A stretch of DNA of 64,000 nucleotides from Cordylochernes scorpioides. Taxonomy: Eukaryota; Arthropoda; Arachnida; Pseudoscorpiones; Chernetidae. The translations under genes were made by a program, and so were the position numbers. A model generated the notes under the pieces. The model was not told the origin of the DNA, ran no database searches, and worked only from the letters and a program-made list of their open reading frames with translations. This document shows, in pieces, positions 51,585 to 61,870 of this stretch (its first letter is position 1; every line of letters begins with the position of its first letter). The DNA lies in assembly GCA_030710605.1 (NCBI GenBank), contig CP092874.1:72010555-72074554 (forward strand), given 5' to 3'.

Positions 51585-52555
51585 TGTCATAATTTGTATA
51601 TAATTAAATGCAACCCCGACCCACTATGTATGTACCATGTATGAATTTCAAAGACTTAATAAAGAACAAGGTAACTGGAGGAAAGAAAGTAACAAAAGAT
51701 ATAGGAAGTAAGACTAAAGCTGGCACGACTATTTTGGCACCCCTGTGTCAACACTGCAGGGGCAGAGACCGGGCGTCTCTAGTGACCGCAGAAGTTATTT
51801 TAGCCAAGATTCACTCAATACTTCCTGACAAACAGGACGTGTCGAGTGACCAGAAGTTATAAAAGTTTGAGAGATATCCAGTACTTCCGGCAAAAACAGG
51901 ACGTGTCTAATATCCTTCGAAACTATAAGCGTCAAGACACCAAACACTTCCTGACGAAATCAGATATACCAGGCAGGGCACAGCTTTCACCAAAGGAAGC
52001 CGCCGGCCTATCAGAAGATAGCACCTTAAGTAGGTCAACCAATAGGGAAAGATCATGTGAGATCTCTCAACCAATCAGAGAGAAACTGACTCGTGGTGTT
52101 AAATCGAAAGACAAGAATGGTTAGTAGTGTTTTAGCTCTCATAGGAACAACACCGGCAGTAGCGACTTGGCTCTCACCGAGTTCGGAGTTACGCTTTGGC
52201 TCCCAAGGAGGTGACATCGGCTTTAGACCTCTCTCCCTCGGCTCAGCTCATAGCTAAGTACAATCACCACCATGTGATCAGTTAATTAACAATCAAAATC
52301 GCTCCGCCTTCTCAAGCTTTCTTCCCTCCAATCCAGTTGCCTTTTATTTTCAAAACAATCATGTGTCCTGATTATTCCTAACTGTGTGCTTCACTTACCA
52401 CTCAACGACTGCGCTTCAATCAAATCTCACCATTCGCATCCAACAACAAGAAACCCCGCAACGATATTGCCACAGAACGGTTAAGTCGACAGATTCTACA
52501 ACAGTGTAATACATCAAATATTATAGTGATATAACAACTATTGCAATATATTACA
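51585..52555 (+). repeat. 5' LTR (971 bp) of the innermost element
   Basis: Starts TGTCATAATTTG, ends CAATATATTACA. It contains two small frames (51608-51862, 51846-52124) that are repeated in the 3' LTR; with no homology they are not called as genes. Confidence 0.94.
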
Positions 52556-52618
52556 CAGAGTCGACAGGATAAAGATTATGGAACTTAATCAGGATCAAGA
52601 TTATGGAACTTAATCAGG
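52556..52618 (+). other. leader with unusual primer-site sequence and 24-bp duplication
   Basis: CAGAGTCGACAGGATAAAG follows the LTR and lacks the TGG expected for priming by a tRNA 3' end. TCGACAGGAT is shared with the 39888 element. A ~24-base direct duplication (GATTATGGAACTTAATCAGG) follows. Confidence 0.6.
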
Positions 52619-52942
52619 ATGAAGATGGAAATTAACCCAGGCGCCAGCACAACAAAAGGCAATGACAAACCAAGAGAGAAGAAACTGGCAACGAACGGAA
52701 AGAAACTGACAACGAACGAAGCGACAAGATATACCCTGGCGACGGTAATTTTAGAACTGACCGCCGCACTACAAGGGGCAACCGCCGCCCGCACCGCCGG
52801 TACGTGTCCGAACAACCTGACGCCCACCGAGTTATCGCCACCCCGCCATACCGTACCAGTACACACGGAAACAACCCACGCGACACGGACCCAGTGTACC
52901 GACAACGCGATCCACTCGAATGGAAGCAGTACAAATGACTAG
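52619..52942 (+). CDS. short N-terminal frame of the innermost element, function unknown
   Basis: A 107-codon frame from ATG at 52619, the first after the leader. It is rich in Thr, Asn, Ala and basic residues (GNDKPREKKLATNGKKL, TNEATRYTLATVILELTAAL) with no capsid or zinc-knuckle motif. It stands where Gag should be but does not look like Gag. It ends at AATGACTAG, where a frame-0 ATG overlaps its last codons and the pol-like frame opens. Whether it is expressed is unknown. Confidence 0.4.
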   Translation: MKMEINPGASTTKGNDKPREKKLATNGKKLTTNEATRYTLATVILELTAALQGATAARTAGTCPNNLTPTELSPPRHTVPVHTETTHATRTQCTDNAIHSNGSSTND

Positions 52943-53091
52943 ATTTCCCTTTCAATCGCGGGGACAGTGCAAAAGGTCCCGACCCGGTCCACCAGATATT
53001 CCAAGCCAGCCACACCAAGCCGAAGACGCCACAATGGAGACTTTTCGAGACTAAGGTAGGCAATCCACCCAATGACATCATCAAATTAACT

Positions 53092-55395
53092 TTGGACTTG
53101 TATCTGACCCAGGACCTACCATGTACCTTTCTCATTGAACCAGACGCAGGTTCGAACATATTGCCGTATCATTTATACAATAGATTAAAAGCACAACTTC
53201 CCAACTTAAGTATTAAAAAACCTTCCCTTGATCTATCCACCATAAATAGTTTTACGAAAATAATAGGACATTTAACTTTCCCTCTGACAATAGGCCAAAT
53301 AACCCGTAGAGAGAACTTCCACGTGGTAAATGCATCCTTGCCATTTGGAGTTCTTACCTTAAAAACCCTTTATCAGTATAAATTAAAACTAAATTATAAT
53401 CGCGGCACTATTTTCCAACTTGGCGTCCCATTGTCTAATACTATCTACCACTTTAAACATGTATCAAATGAATGCAAGCACGGGCTAGGCCAAAACCTGT
53501 CCCAAAGGACTCACACAGCACCCAAAGCTTTCACACATGGAAAACCTTGCCTGCATTCATTGCCCAAACCCCAAATATTTACATGCCACCATTATAATCT
53601 CACACCACACAACTTTTCACTCAACCCAATTACCAGTACTATATGCCCACAATATGTAAAGCCACCACGACTCCAACCTACAATCCCAATAATGCCCAAA
53701 AAAGTGTCCGTACACCGACACAGCTCACCCACTTACCACACAAAATCCACACATGACCATACTTCGCAACGCCAGAAACACGCAAATGTACCTCACAACA
53801 CACGCAACACGCACGCCAAAAGACAACAACAACGACAAACAAGCGCATGCACAACCGTTAAGAATAATACGATCATCCCGTCTACACAAAACATAGAAAA
53901 AATTCACGCCACCAAACAACCACACAATCGAAAAACCTTGCGATCTTTCCTAAAAGCTGTGAACACCTATAAAGAGTTCATTCCAGACCACGCCCGCTTG
54001 CGGACGCCACTTGTCAACCTTCTAAAAAAGGATGTCATGTGGGTCTGGGATGACGAATGCCAGAAAGCGTTCACTAATCTGAAAGAAAACCTTACCACAC
54101 ACCCCACATTACACCTTTACCAGGAAGGTCTGCCATGCCAGGTGTACTGTAACACCTCAACATTCAGCATTACAGGCGTTCTTAAACAAGTCTACCCTGA
54201 TGGGAAGACATACACCATTCAACATTTCAGCCGATCTCTGCGTAATCACGAGCGAAATTATTCAGACTTGGAACTACAATGCCTAGCCATTGTGGAAAGT
54301 GTGGATAATTTCCGCACCTGTCTAATGGACAGAAAGTTTACAATATTTTCTGACCATCCCGCATTGCAGTGGTTGAAAGAGATCAAAGCTCCGTCAGGCA
54401 GATTGTTTCGATGGAGGTTAAGATTGTCAAGATACGAATATGAGGTCCGTAGCATAAATGGAGTACAACAATATGAAACGGGCGTTGTAACTCGTATCCC
54501 ATTTTGTGGCTTTCTAGATGCGCCACTCATAAAGAACCAACAATCTTCTCCACCGGGAAAACCCCGCGTGACTATGGATCCCAATAAGCTGCGCACCGTC
54601 TCCCGAAAAGGAGTACTTAAAACTATAGTCCCAAATTCATTTACAACCAGACTTCTTAAGTCCGTACACACACAACACCACCACCCAAACATCTCCAAGA
54701 TGACGAGACTCATCTCAGCACAATATTATTGGCAGAACATGACACAAGACATCGCAAAACAGGTAAAAACCTGCCCCACCTGCCGATTCGCTAGAAGAAT
54801 CGATGAATACAAACAACCTGCACGTAAAAATACCGACACAGGTACCCAAACAAAACAAAATTCATACATAAAGCACAGCGTACACACAACACAAACAATG
54901 CCAAAATTACCACATCCACGTCAGAGAAAAGATCACACATTTCAACCTAAACCAACTACCGCCGACATATCTCTAATAAAACCATTGACGGTCAAACAGG
55001 AGAACTATAAACCTGACAACCAGTTCAATCATATCACACCACTCCCTAAAGATATCAAACAAGAGAACTATGAACCTACCAATCATTCAAATTCTACAAT
55101 TAATAAGGTTCAAGCAAATATTTCAGAGTCCCCAGTTACAAAATTGTGGACGAACATGGGGCAATATCCTATTTTTCATCTGATTTTCATCCTTTGTTTG
55201 TTACTTCTGCCATACAACTGTATTCCAATTTTATTCATCACTTACTTGTTTATATATACCATGCCCGCTCAGAAAATCTTCGAACTACAAGAGGCAGTTT
55301 TTAATTTTGGACAAACATTTATAAAACTTCTCATAACCTTAGGAACCATCTTCGCAGAAAATCTAAATAAACTCCGAAGAGATAACAATAACTGA
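53092..55395 (+). CDS. pol-like fusion frame without RT or integrase core
   Basis: The frame is open from 52939 (no ATG in its first part; 53092 is only a TTG). Residues counted from 53092: protease-like segment at about 15-60 with CTFLIEPDAGSNILP, where the D-T/S-G triad reads DAG; an unrelated Asn/His/Thr-rich linker (about 120-280); RNase H-like region about 282-467 (SFLKAVNTYKEFIPDHARLR, then YCNTSTFSITG, LELQCLAIVES, FSDHPALQWL), in which the first acid reads N and the second Q; an integrase-type HHCC finger about 525-565 (TCPTCRF); a polar linker; and hydrophobic segments at about 690-720 (IFHLIFILCLLLLPYNC). No YxDD and no DDE core. It is pol-derived but cannot be polymerase, RNase H or integrase. 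Role unknown. Confidence 0.75.
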   Translation: MDLYLTQDLPCTFLIEPDAGSNILPYHLYNRLKAQLPNLSIKKPSLDLSTINSFTKIIGHLTFPLTIGQITRRENFHVVNASLPFGVLTLKTLYQYKLKLNYNRGTIFQLGVPLSNTIYHFKHVSNECKHGLGQNLSQRTHTAPKAFTHGKPCLHSLPKPQIFTCHHYNLTPHNFSLNPITSTICPQYVKPPRLQPTIPIMPKKVSVHRHSSPTYHTKSTHDHTSQRQKHANVPHNTRNTHAKRQQQRQTSACTTVKNNTIIPSTQNIEKIHATKQPHNRKTLRSFLKAVNTYKEFIPDHARLRTPLVNLLKKDVMWVWDDECQKAFTNLKENLTTHPTLHLYQEGLPCQVYCNTSTFSITGVLKQVYPDGKTYTIQHFSRSLRNHERNYSDLELQCLAIVESVDNFRTCLMDRKFTIFSDHPALQWLKEIKAPSGRLFRWRLRLSRYEYEVRSINGVQQYETGVVTRIPFCGFLDAPLIKNQQSSPPGKPRVTMDPNKLRTVSRKGVLKTIVPNSFTTRLLKSVHTQHHHPNISKMTRLISAQYYWQNMTQDIAKQVKTCPTCRFARRIDEYKQPARKNTDTGTQTKQNSYIKHSVHTTQTMPKLPHPRQRKDHTFQPKPTTADISLIKPLTVKQENYKPDNQFNHITPLPKDIKQENYEPTNHSNSTINKVQANISESPVTKLWTNMGQYPIFHLIFILCLLLLPYNCIPILFITYLFIYTMPAQKIFELQEAVFNFGQTFIKLLITLGTIFAENLNKLRRDNNN

Positions 55396-55400
55396 AAAAA

Positions 55401-55712
55401 ATGACCAAACAATGTCGGAGAAAACACGCTCCAAAAACAAGCCCCACACGCCTCGTTTCCGACTCCAATTACGCAAACAGGGGGTGGATAAATTTAGACC
55501 GGACCTCGTGTCCCCGAGTCCCGCTTCCGGCGTCTCATTACAAAGCCCCGCTCATCCAAATTAGGTCACCGCTCTCCCCAGCCACAGATTTCGCTATACC
55601 ACCGGTTTTGATTCCAGTTCGAGTCTACATATCGATTTTTAACAACCAATTACACATCCACGAAACAACACCTAGAACTAACTCACACAACTCTTACACA
55701 ACCGACTTCTAA
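55401..55712 (+). CDS. small frame downstream of pol-like gene, unknown
   Basis: A 103-codon frame starting six bases after the pol-like stop (MTKQCRRKHAPKTSPTRL). Pro/Ser/Thr-rich, no motif. It could be a terminal accessory protein or chance, since low G content makes open frames common here. Confidence 0.3.
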   Translation: MTKQCRRKHAPKTSPTRLVSDSNYANRGWINLDRTSCPRVPLPASHYKAPLIQIRSPLSPATDFAIPPVLIPVRVYISIFNNQLHIHETTPRTNSHNSYTTDF

Positions 55713-56229
55713 CATTTTTCACAACACACACACAAAGACAAAAAATTACACATAAAGGTTATATAGATTTCCATATCTCCTGTACACAGCATGAAACGCA
55801 CTTGAGGGCTAGAATCACGTTTTTCACCTAAGTGTCGCTGCAGATGAGACAAAAATTTATAGGGCATAATTGAGCAAGTAAAACATTTATAGGGCAAAAT
55901 GGAACAATCAATACATTTAGATCAGGGCATGTAGATACCAAAGGGTTCCAACCAATACACCTTATTGTTCATATTAATCATTTTCATTATTTTCTCTCAA
56001 TTAAAATTTAAATATTTAATCAATTTATCAATTTATTCAACTTATAACCACTTTTTATCATTAATTATCATTTTTTTTTCCAATTAGTTTATATTATCAT
56101 TTTCATTTATCAATTATCATTCTATTTACCACTTGACTTATATTGTCACAAATCAATTATCAACGAAAAACCCACTGGTTTTCGATTAAACTAAAAACAT
56201 TAAATCACCCTTTATTGTTGAAATCTTTT
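55713..56229. other. 3' non-coding part of the innermost element
   Basis: AT-rich with many TTATCA motifs. No coding or structural feature seen. Confidence 0.5.
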
Positions 56230-57045
56230 TATTTTTCATTTTTTCTTTTTTCAAGCACTCACCTTTGATTTCGTTCAACTTTTATTTTTATTTTTATTTT
56301 GATTTCTCAAAAGACCTAATGAAAACCCCTTCGATTTCATTCCCAATCTCAAGTAGGATAATAATTAGGCAATTCCTTTTTTTTTTTCACCAACGCAACA
56401 AAGCATTTCCTCTTTTTTCCATACAACAAGGCTTTTTTTTTGTGTAACCAAGCCTTCACTTTGATTTCATTCAACTTTTATTTTTATCTTATTTTATTTT
56501 GATTTCTCAAAAGACCTAATAGAATCCCCTCGGTTTCCATTCCCAATTCCGAGCTAGAATAAGGTTAGGCATTCTCCTTTTTTTTTTTCCATTCAACCAA
56601 ACACTCAACTTTGATTTCGCTCAAAAAACTTTTATTTTATTTTTATTTTTGATTTCTCAAAAGATCTTATGAAATTTCCTCGAATTCCTTTCCAAAATTC
56701 AAACAAAAAGTAATTAGGCATTTTTCTTTTTTTTCTCACCACTCAACCAAACACATTCAATTTTGATTTCATTCAACTATTCTTATTTCATTTTGTTTTG
56801 ATTTCAAAGCACCTTATGAAATTTCCTCGATTCCTTTTTCTCAGAATTCGAGCAAAAAAGTAACTAAGCAGTTGTCTTTGTCACCATGCAACAAAATATA
56901 TTTCTTTTTCAACCAAACACATTCAATTTTGATGTCATTCAACTATTTTTATATTATTTTTATTTTGATTTCAAAGCCTTAATAGAACTCCCTCGATATC
57001 ATTTCTTATCTCGGGTAGAATTCGTTTAGGCGCATTTTCTTTGTT
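56230..57045. repeat. T-rich imperfect tandem repeat, about 165-bp unit, five copies
   Basis: Each copy has TTTGATTTCATTCAACTTTT, a TTTATTTTGATTTC run, AAGACCTAATGAAA, a CCTCGATTTCATTCC block and TAGGCAATTCC. Copies diverge by 15-30 percent by eye. It lies within the element just before its purine tract. Confidence 0.8.
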
Positions 57046-57282
57046 TTACCCACTATGTACCATAACATTCATTGATTTCTTACAATTAAAAAATTTTTGA
57101 TTTCTATTAATTATACTCAACCTATATCATCAACCCCATTCTATCTTACTTATGTCACCAGCAATGCTTGTATATAGCCCCTCAATACCTACAACTAATT
57201 TTCCCACAAAAATTATTTTTCATTTTACAGAATTCTCTCAGGCTAACCCCTTCTTGAATTCTTCACATGTAGGGGGCGCATC

Positions 57283-58253
57283 TGTCATAATTTGTATATA
57301 ATTAAATGCAACCCCGACCCACTATGTATGTACCATGTATGAATTTCAAAGACTTAATAAAGAACAAGGTAACTGGAGGAAAGAAAGTAACAAAAGATAT
57401 AGGAAGTAAGACTAAAGCTGGCACGACTATTTTGGCACCCCTGTGTCAACACTGCAGGGGCAGAGACCGGGCGTCTCTAGTGACCGCAGAAGTTATTTTA
57501 GCCAAGATTCACTCAATACTTCCTGACAAACAGGACGTGTCGAGTGACCAGAAGTTATAAAAGTTTGAGAGATATCCAGTACTTCCGGCAAAAACAGGAC
57601 GTGTCTAATATCCTTCGAAACTATAAGCGTCAAGACACCAAACACTTCCTGACGAAATCAGATATACCAGGCAGGGCACAGCTTTCACCAAAGGAAGCCG
57701 CCGGCCTATCAGAAGATAGCACCTTAAGTAGGTCAACCAATAGGGAAAGATCATGTGAGATCTCTCAACCAATCAGAGAGAAACTGACTCGTGGTGTTAA
57801 ATCGAAAGACAAGAATGGTTAGTAGTGTTTTAGCTCTCATAGGAACAACACCGGCAGTAGCGACTTGGCTCTCACCGAGTTCGGAGTTACGCTTTGGCTC
57901 CCAAGGAGGTGACATCGGCTTTAGACCTCTCTCCCTCGGCTCAGCTCATAGCTAAGTACAATCACCACCATGTGATCAGTTAATTAACAATCAAAATCGC
58001 TCCGCCTTCTCAAGCTTTCTTCCCTCCAATCCAGTTGCCTTTTATTTTCAAAACAATCATGTGTCCTGATTATTCCTAACTGTGTGCTTCACTTACCACT
58101 CAACGACTGCGCTTCAATCAAATCTCACCATTCGCATCCAACAACAAGAAACCCCGCAACGATATTGCCACAGAACGGTTAAGTCGACAGATTCTACAAC
58201 AGTGTAATACATCAAATATTATAGTGATATAACAACTATTGCAATATATTACA
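57283..58253 (+). repeat. 3' LTR (971 bp) of the innermost element
   Basis: Same length and, where compared, the same sequence as the 5' LTR. Confidence 0.94.
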
Positions 58254-58257
58254 TATA

Positions 58258-58430
58258 TATATATATGTTTCTATGAAAATGTTAATCTGCAAGACGCAGG
58301 TTATCATCATCCCTTTTTGATTTGTTTTTGTCACTTTTTGGCGTTCCGAAAATAAACAATAAAAGGCTGTATCAGACTTTACTAAGACAATAAAGATTTG
58401 CTTAAAATAAATGTGTACGAAGATGTTGCA
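58258..58430 (+). repeat. 3' LTR of the Mag-type Gypsy, right piece
   Basis: The last 173 bases of the 202-base LTR, ending GATGTTGCA, followed by the AATTG duplication and hAT right-end repeats. Confidence 0.92.
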
Positions 58431-58870
58431 AATTGTATGAATACAATTAACAATTGATTAATTGTTAATTGTAAAAATACAATTAACAATTGATTAATTG
58501 TTAATTGTGAAAATTACAATTAACAATTAATCAATTGTTAATCTTTAATAAATCATTTTAATTAATATTTGCCCAACACTGTTAGCTAGTATGTAAAAAA
58601 ATTAACTCTGTTGAAATTTAATTTTGTATTTATATATAAATAAAATTAACTCTGTTGATTTTTTTTTGTATTTAATCGATAACAGCGAAGTTACGCATGT
58701 TAATCTTAGGAAATATATTTTGATGTTAAGCAAAACCTGCTCCATATCGTTTTACATAAATGTTGAAAATTTGGTTGCAATTGATGCATTGTAACGAAAG
58801 TTTTTAGTGAACAACACTTATGAAATTTGCATTTTATTAATATAGATTTGTTGTACATTGAAAGATAGTT

Positions 58871-59041
58871 TTATTGGTCTAAAAATAAAATACGTTTAAC
58901 CAAAAAGGATTGGTTAATTTCCCCATCAACATTGATTGCTAGCCGGCACAACTTTAGGTCTCTACATGTGCCATAGATGAATAAATTTGTGGTCTGCTCT
59001 TCTGCAGCCACTGGCGCCCGAATATTTGGACATGTAGAGAT
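58871..59041 (-). CDS. last coding exon of an unidentified gene
   Basis: On the minus strand an acceptor (TAACTATTTCCAG) at 59042-59043 opens a 56-codon frame ISTCPNIRAPVAAEEQTTNL ... FLVKRILFLDQ that ends in TAA. An AATAAA overlaps the stop. It is in phase with the exon at 59267-59335. The product is not recognised. Helitron B sequence begins 25 bases downstream, so the 3' UTR would be mostly transposon. Confidence 0.45.
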   Translation of the reverse strand: MSTCPNIRAPVAAEEQTTNLFIYGTCRDLKLCRLAINVDGEINQSFLVKRILFLDQ

Positions 59042-59266
59042 CTGGAAATAGTTATTAAAGTACAACAACAACGTAAAAGTATAAAATCACTCCGATTTTA
59101 ACAAAGCCAACATTTAAAATTGGCTGATAAAATTGTTGGAGGATGCGGAAGACAATATTGCACACAATTATTTGTAAATAGCTGATGGCCTAAATAAATT
59201 TAAATAAAAATGAGGGGATATGCTGGAGAGGGGCAATGATAACAATAACAAGAAAAAAGAACTCAC

Positions 59267-59335
59267 CTGTATGTGAGAGTTTTGTGCCAGAGGAGGCCCA
59301 ATTCTGACAGCCAAATGACTCCTGTAGCATGCAGC
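59267..59335 (-). CDS. penultimate exon of the unidentified gene
   Basis: Twenty-three codons (AACYRSHLAVRIGPPLAQNS then HIQ) between acceptor GCAATTACAG and a strong donor GTGAGT, phase 0 on both sides. The 225-base intron to the next exon is GT-AG. Upstream exons were not found, because 59336-59880 gives no clear frame. Confidence 0.45.
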
Positions 59336-59880
59336 CTGTAATTGCAATTACAGACAAAAACCAGGGTAACCCTACTCCAAGTCAAGAACTCCATGGACAT
59401 CTTAAAGGAAATGGCATGCTAGAAGAGCTCACCACTGACCAGGAAGGGTGTATGAGGGGCTACACCATGCCTGGTGTTAGAGTTGGAGAGTGTGGCCAAA
59501 TAATTGTTTAAAGAAAGTCCTATAGAATTCCTTGGCTTTGCCTACTGACAACCTCATCCCATGTGGCCTGTTACACCCCTGACGCCAAGAGTCCCACAGT
59601 GATGGAGGCAGACCTGTGTGAAGTGATCCAGGACCTGCCTGGCTTAACAGCCTGAAGAAAATGACCAGGCAGTAGATGAACCTGAACCTCACCACAATAA
59701 CCTCCATCAACCAAAATGAGAACCCAGGACTCCAGAAAATAAATTACAAGACATCATACATGCAGTGGTCTTTGGCTCTTTCTGCTTTAAAAATATTTAT
59801 AATTTATAAAAAAATAAAATAAATACACAATAAATATGTATGTAAAATATTAAACCTTATAATTAAGTATTTTTTTAAAA
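59336..59880. other. GC-richer region, no assigned feature
   Basis: Short frames on both strands (plus DAKSPTVMEADLCEVIQDLP at about 59577-59640) are suggestive, but I could not connect them by splice sites. From 59770 the sequence is AT-rich. Confidence 0.35.
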
Positions 59881-59889
59881 TAAAAACTA

Positions 59890-60605
59890 TCAGGGTTCAC
59901 ATAGGGGGTGCAGCATGTTCGGCTCAGTAGAGGACACAAAAAAAAATAATAAAAAAGGAACAGTTACCACCTAGCAGGGAAAGAGGATAGCCGCAGTACA
60001 CTACCGCCTACCACTGGTCGGCGGCTTTGCTCCTATACAGTAAGTCCTTCTATTCCTTTAAATTTATTTAGGCCCATATAGTCCTCAAAAGAAGTCCTCT
60101 ACAAGGAAGTGTTGATTGACAGATTCCAGAGGAGGGGGCGGCGGACCGGGAGTTTAGCTGGTACCATCGTGAAAGAAGAAGCCGAGAGAGCGGTCGGCCT
60201 AAAGGGGGTTTGTGCGCCGAGAGGACATCGCAGTCTGGGGGAGAAGTCAGTCTGGTGACATCGAGATCTGCGGCAAGAAGAAGACGGCGGCGAGTTACCT
60301 CCGGGGCGTGTGGATGATCCTGCAAGACGGTGCCAGAAGAGCCTAACATCGGAGCGACCTACAAGGCGGTGTAGTCCAAGCTGCATGTGTATAGTATGGA
60401 GTGGAACGTTTCACAAGAGTGACATCCAAGGCGCCGAGGATTCTTCGGACGGGGAGGCTGAAGGCAAGTCCCACTGATTGTACTACTTCTGTTTAGTTCC
60501 AATAAAGCGATAACTTTTGCTGCATCCCTTCGAACTCACATGTGTATCTTTGTGGCATACTGAGTAGACAAAGAACACAAACAAGGTCTGGGTATGACGT
60601 AACAA
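59890..60605 (+). repeat. possible LTR or exonised GC-rich block
   Basis: A GC-rich stretch with a donor-like CAGTAAGT at about 60048 and, near its right end, CCAATAAAGCGATAACTTTT then TGCATCCC, as in the R region of an LTR. It stands just left of the Copia relic, so a 5' LTR is plausible. The second LTR and exact ends were not found. Confidence 0.35.
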
Positions 60606-60689
60606 TATTTTTCCGCAAATAAACTGCCATGTGAACAAGATCCTCATGATAAATCACCCTTTTGTTTTAATGCTTCAATAGAATATACA

Positions 60690-61870
60690 AGAGAGTAATG
60701 GCTGGTGTATTGATTCTGGTGCAACAATGCACATGACTAGATATAAGTCATTTTTCAATAAAATATACCAAAACAGAAATGAGATAAAATATTTCAGATG
60801 GGAAATCCATGAATGCTGAATTAATTGGAGAAGTCTACATCACCTGTATAATGTCTAATGGAAGTCCCAAACAAATTTTGGCAAAGAACGTTCTATATGT
60901 GCCAGGAATGAAAGAAAATATACTCTCTGTTAATAGGTTAACTTAATTGGATATTGAGGTTAATTTCGAAAAAGAATGTCGGCGAAATCAAAAGAAATAG
61001 AGAATTATGTGGTTTGGGAACTAAGGTCTCAAATATATATTTATTGAACACCGGAGAAAAATTAAATTTTGTTTCGGATGGTGAATGTAACAATTGCATT
61101 CATAATATGGCATAAGAGATTAGAGCATCGAAGAACAGATGCAATTAGATCTATAATAAAGAATAAGATGGTAGGAGGAATTTGAATAAAGCCAGGTAAA
61201 AGTAATGGAAAATTCATTTGCGAAATCTGTATAAAGTCCGAATTAACTAGACAGCCATTTACAAAAGAAACAAAATATGAATCTACAAAATTTATGGATT
61301 TAGTACATACAGATTTATGCGGACCTATGTAGGCAATAACTCCCCGAAAAAATAGATATCTTTTAACTTTTATTGACGCTTTTTCCAGATACACAACGTT
61401 TTTTCTGTTCAAAAATAAGAACGAGGGTTTTAATAAATTAAAGAACTACTCTGTGAATTTGTACAAAACAAGTTTAAAACAAAAATACTTGGGTCAGATA
61501 TTGGAGGTGAATATATTTCAACGCCTATGCAGAATATTTTAAAGCATGAAGGTATTCACCATATTGCCCACAACAGAATAGAGTAGCTGAATGAAAAAAA
61601 TAGATCTCTAGTAGAAATGGCAAAGCCAATGCTAACTAACTCTGGCTTAGGTTTTATATATTGGGGTGAGTCAATTTTAACTGCTAATTATTTGCAAAAC
61701 AGAATTCTTACCAGAAAGCTCACAAAAACACCAAATGAATTTTGGAATAGTATAACTTCAAATTTAAAGCATCTGAGAATCTCTGGATTTAAGGCTTACG
61801 TCCAAAGGAAGGCATCTTTGTTGGATACTCTCTTTGATTATCATATTCAAATTAACCTTTATATGAGCCC
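60690..61870 (+). pseudogene. Ty1/Copia pol relic (protease to integrase)
   Basis: Protease NGWCIDSGATMHMTRYKSFF is at about 60705. The LYVPGMKENILSVNRL linker, a GAG-pre-integrase HKRLEHRRTDAI with CEIC, then integrase MDLVHTDLCGPM, FIDAFSRYT and LGSDIGGEY, and PQQNRVAE follow in several frames, then MAKPMLTNSGLGFIYWGESI. Many stops and frameshifts. RT and RNase H are missing, so the copy is truncated at about 61870 where another LTR-like block begins. Confidence 0.82.

Larger units (their letters stand above)
51585..58253 (+). mobile_element. LTR element with aberrant pol-like frame, inserted in a Gypsy LTR
   Basis: Two 971-base LTRs (51585-52555 and 57283-58253) appear identical over the stretches compared, and TATA flanks both sides. 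Restoring the target with one TATA removed gives exactly the uninterrupted LTR of the host Gypsy. The interior holds a short N-terminal frame, a 767-codon pol-like frame lacking RT and integrase cores, a 103-codon frame and a T-rich tandem repeat. AGGGGGCGCATC before the 3' LTR is the purine tract candidate. It is the youngest insertion of the nest. Confidence 0.95.
47200..58430 (+). mobile_element. Ty3/Gypsy (Mag-type) retrotransposon, full length, 3' LTR split
   Basis: 5' LTR 47200-47401 (202 bases). The 3' LTR is in two pieces, 51556-51584 and 58258-58430, summing to 202 bases and, as far as I compared, identical to the 5' LTR. AATTG flanks both ends (47195-47199, 58431-58435). Primer site TGGCGACGAGGATA follows the 5' LTR by two bases, and purine tract GAAGAGAGAAGATGG precedes the 3' LTR. 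Identical LTRs and an intact ORF indicate a very recent insertion into the hAT. Confidence 0.95.
44394..58581 (+). mobile_element. autonomous hAT transposon, carrying nested LTR elements
   Basis: Terminal inverted repeats CAGTGTTGGGCA (44394) and TGCCCAACACTG (ends 58581) are flanked by the 8-base duplication TTAGCTAG at 44386-44393 and 58582-58589, exactly as for hAT elements. Removing the LTR insertion (47200-58435) leaves about 2.95 kb. Subterminal zones (44420-44640, 47100-47199, 58431-58560) are arrays of CAATTAA/TTAATTG motifs, likely transposase sites. The single gene is the intact transposase at 44840. Confidence 0.95.
44366..58846 (-). mobile_element. Helitron B second copy, split by the hAT insertion
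   Basis: Only the pieces 44366-44393 and 58590-58846 belong to it. The right piece equals 43910-44137 and ends TTAATATAGAT (Helitron 5' end on the minus strand). The left piece keeps TTTTTTTAGATTGAG. The 3' terminus is missing. The hAT between them bears TTAGCTAG duplications. Confidence 0.65.

Noticed and set aside
51608..52124. 84- and 92-codon frames in the 971-base LTR
   Set aside because: Perfectly duplicated only because the LTRs are identical; no homology. Could be LTR-encoded peptides but not supported.
52632..53159. 175-codon minus-strand frame
   Set aside because: Antisense to the leader and pol-like frame; no motif and a composition expected from low G on the plus strand.
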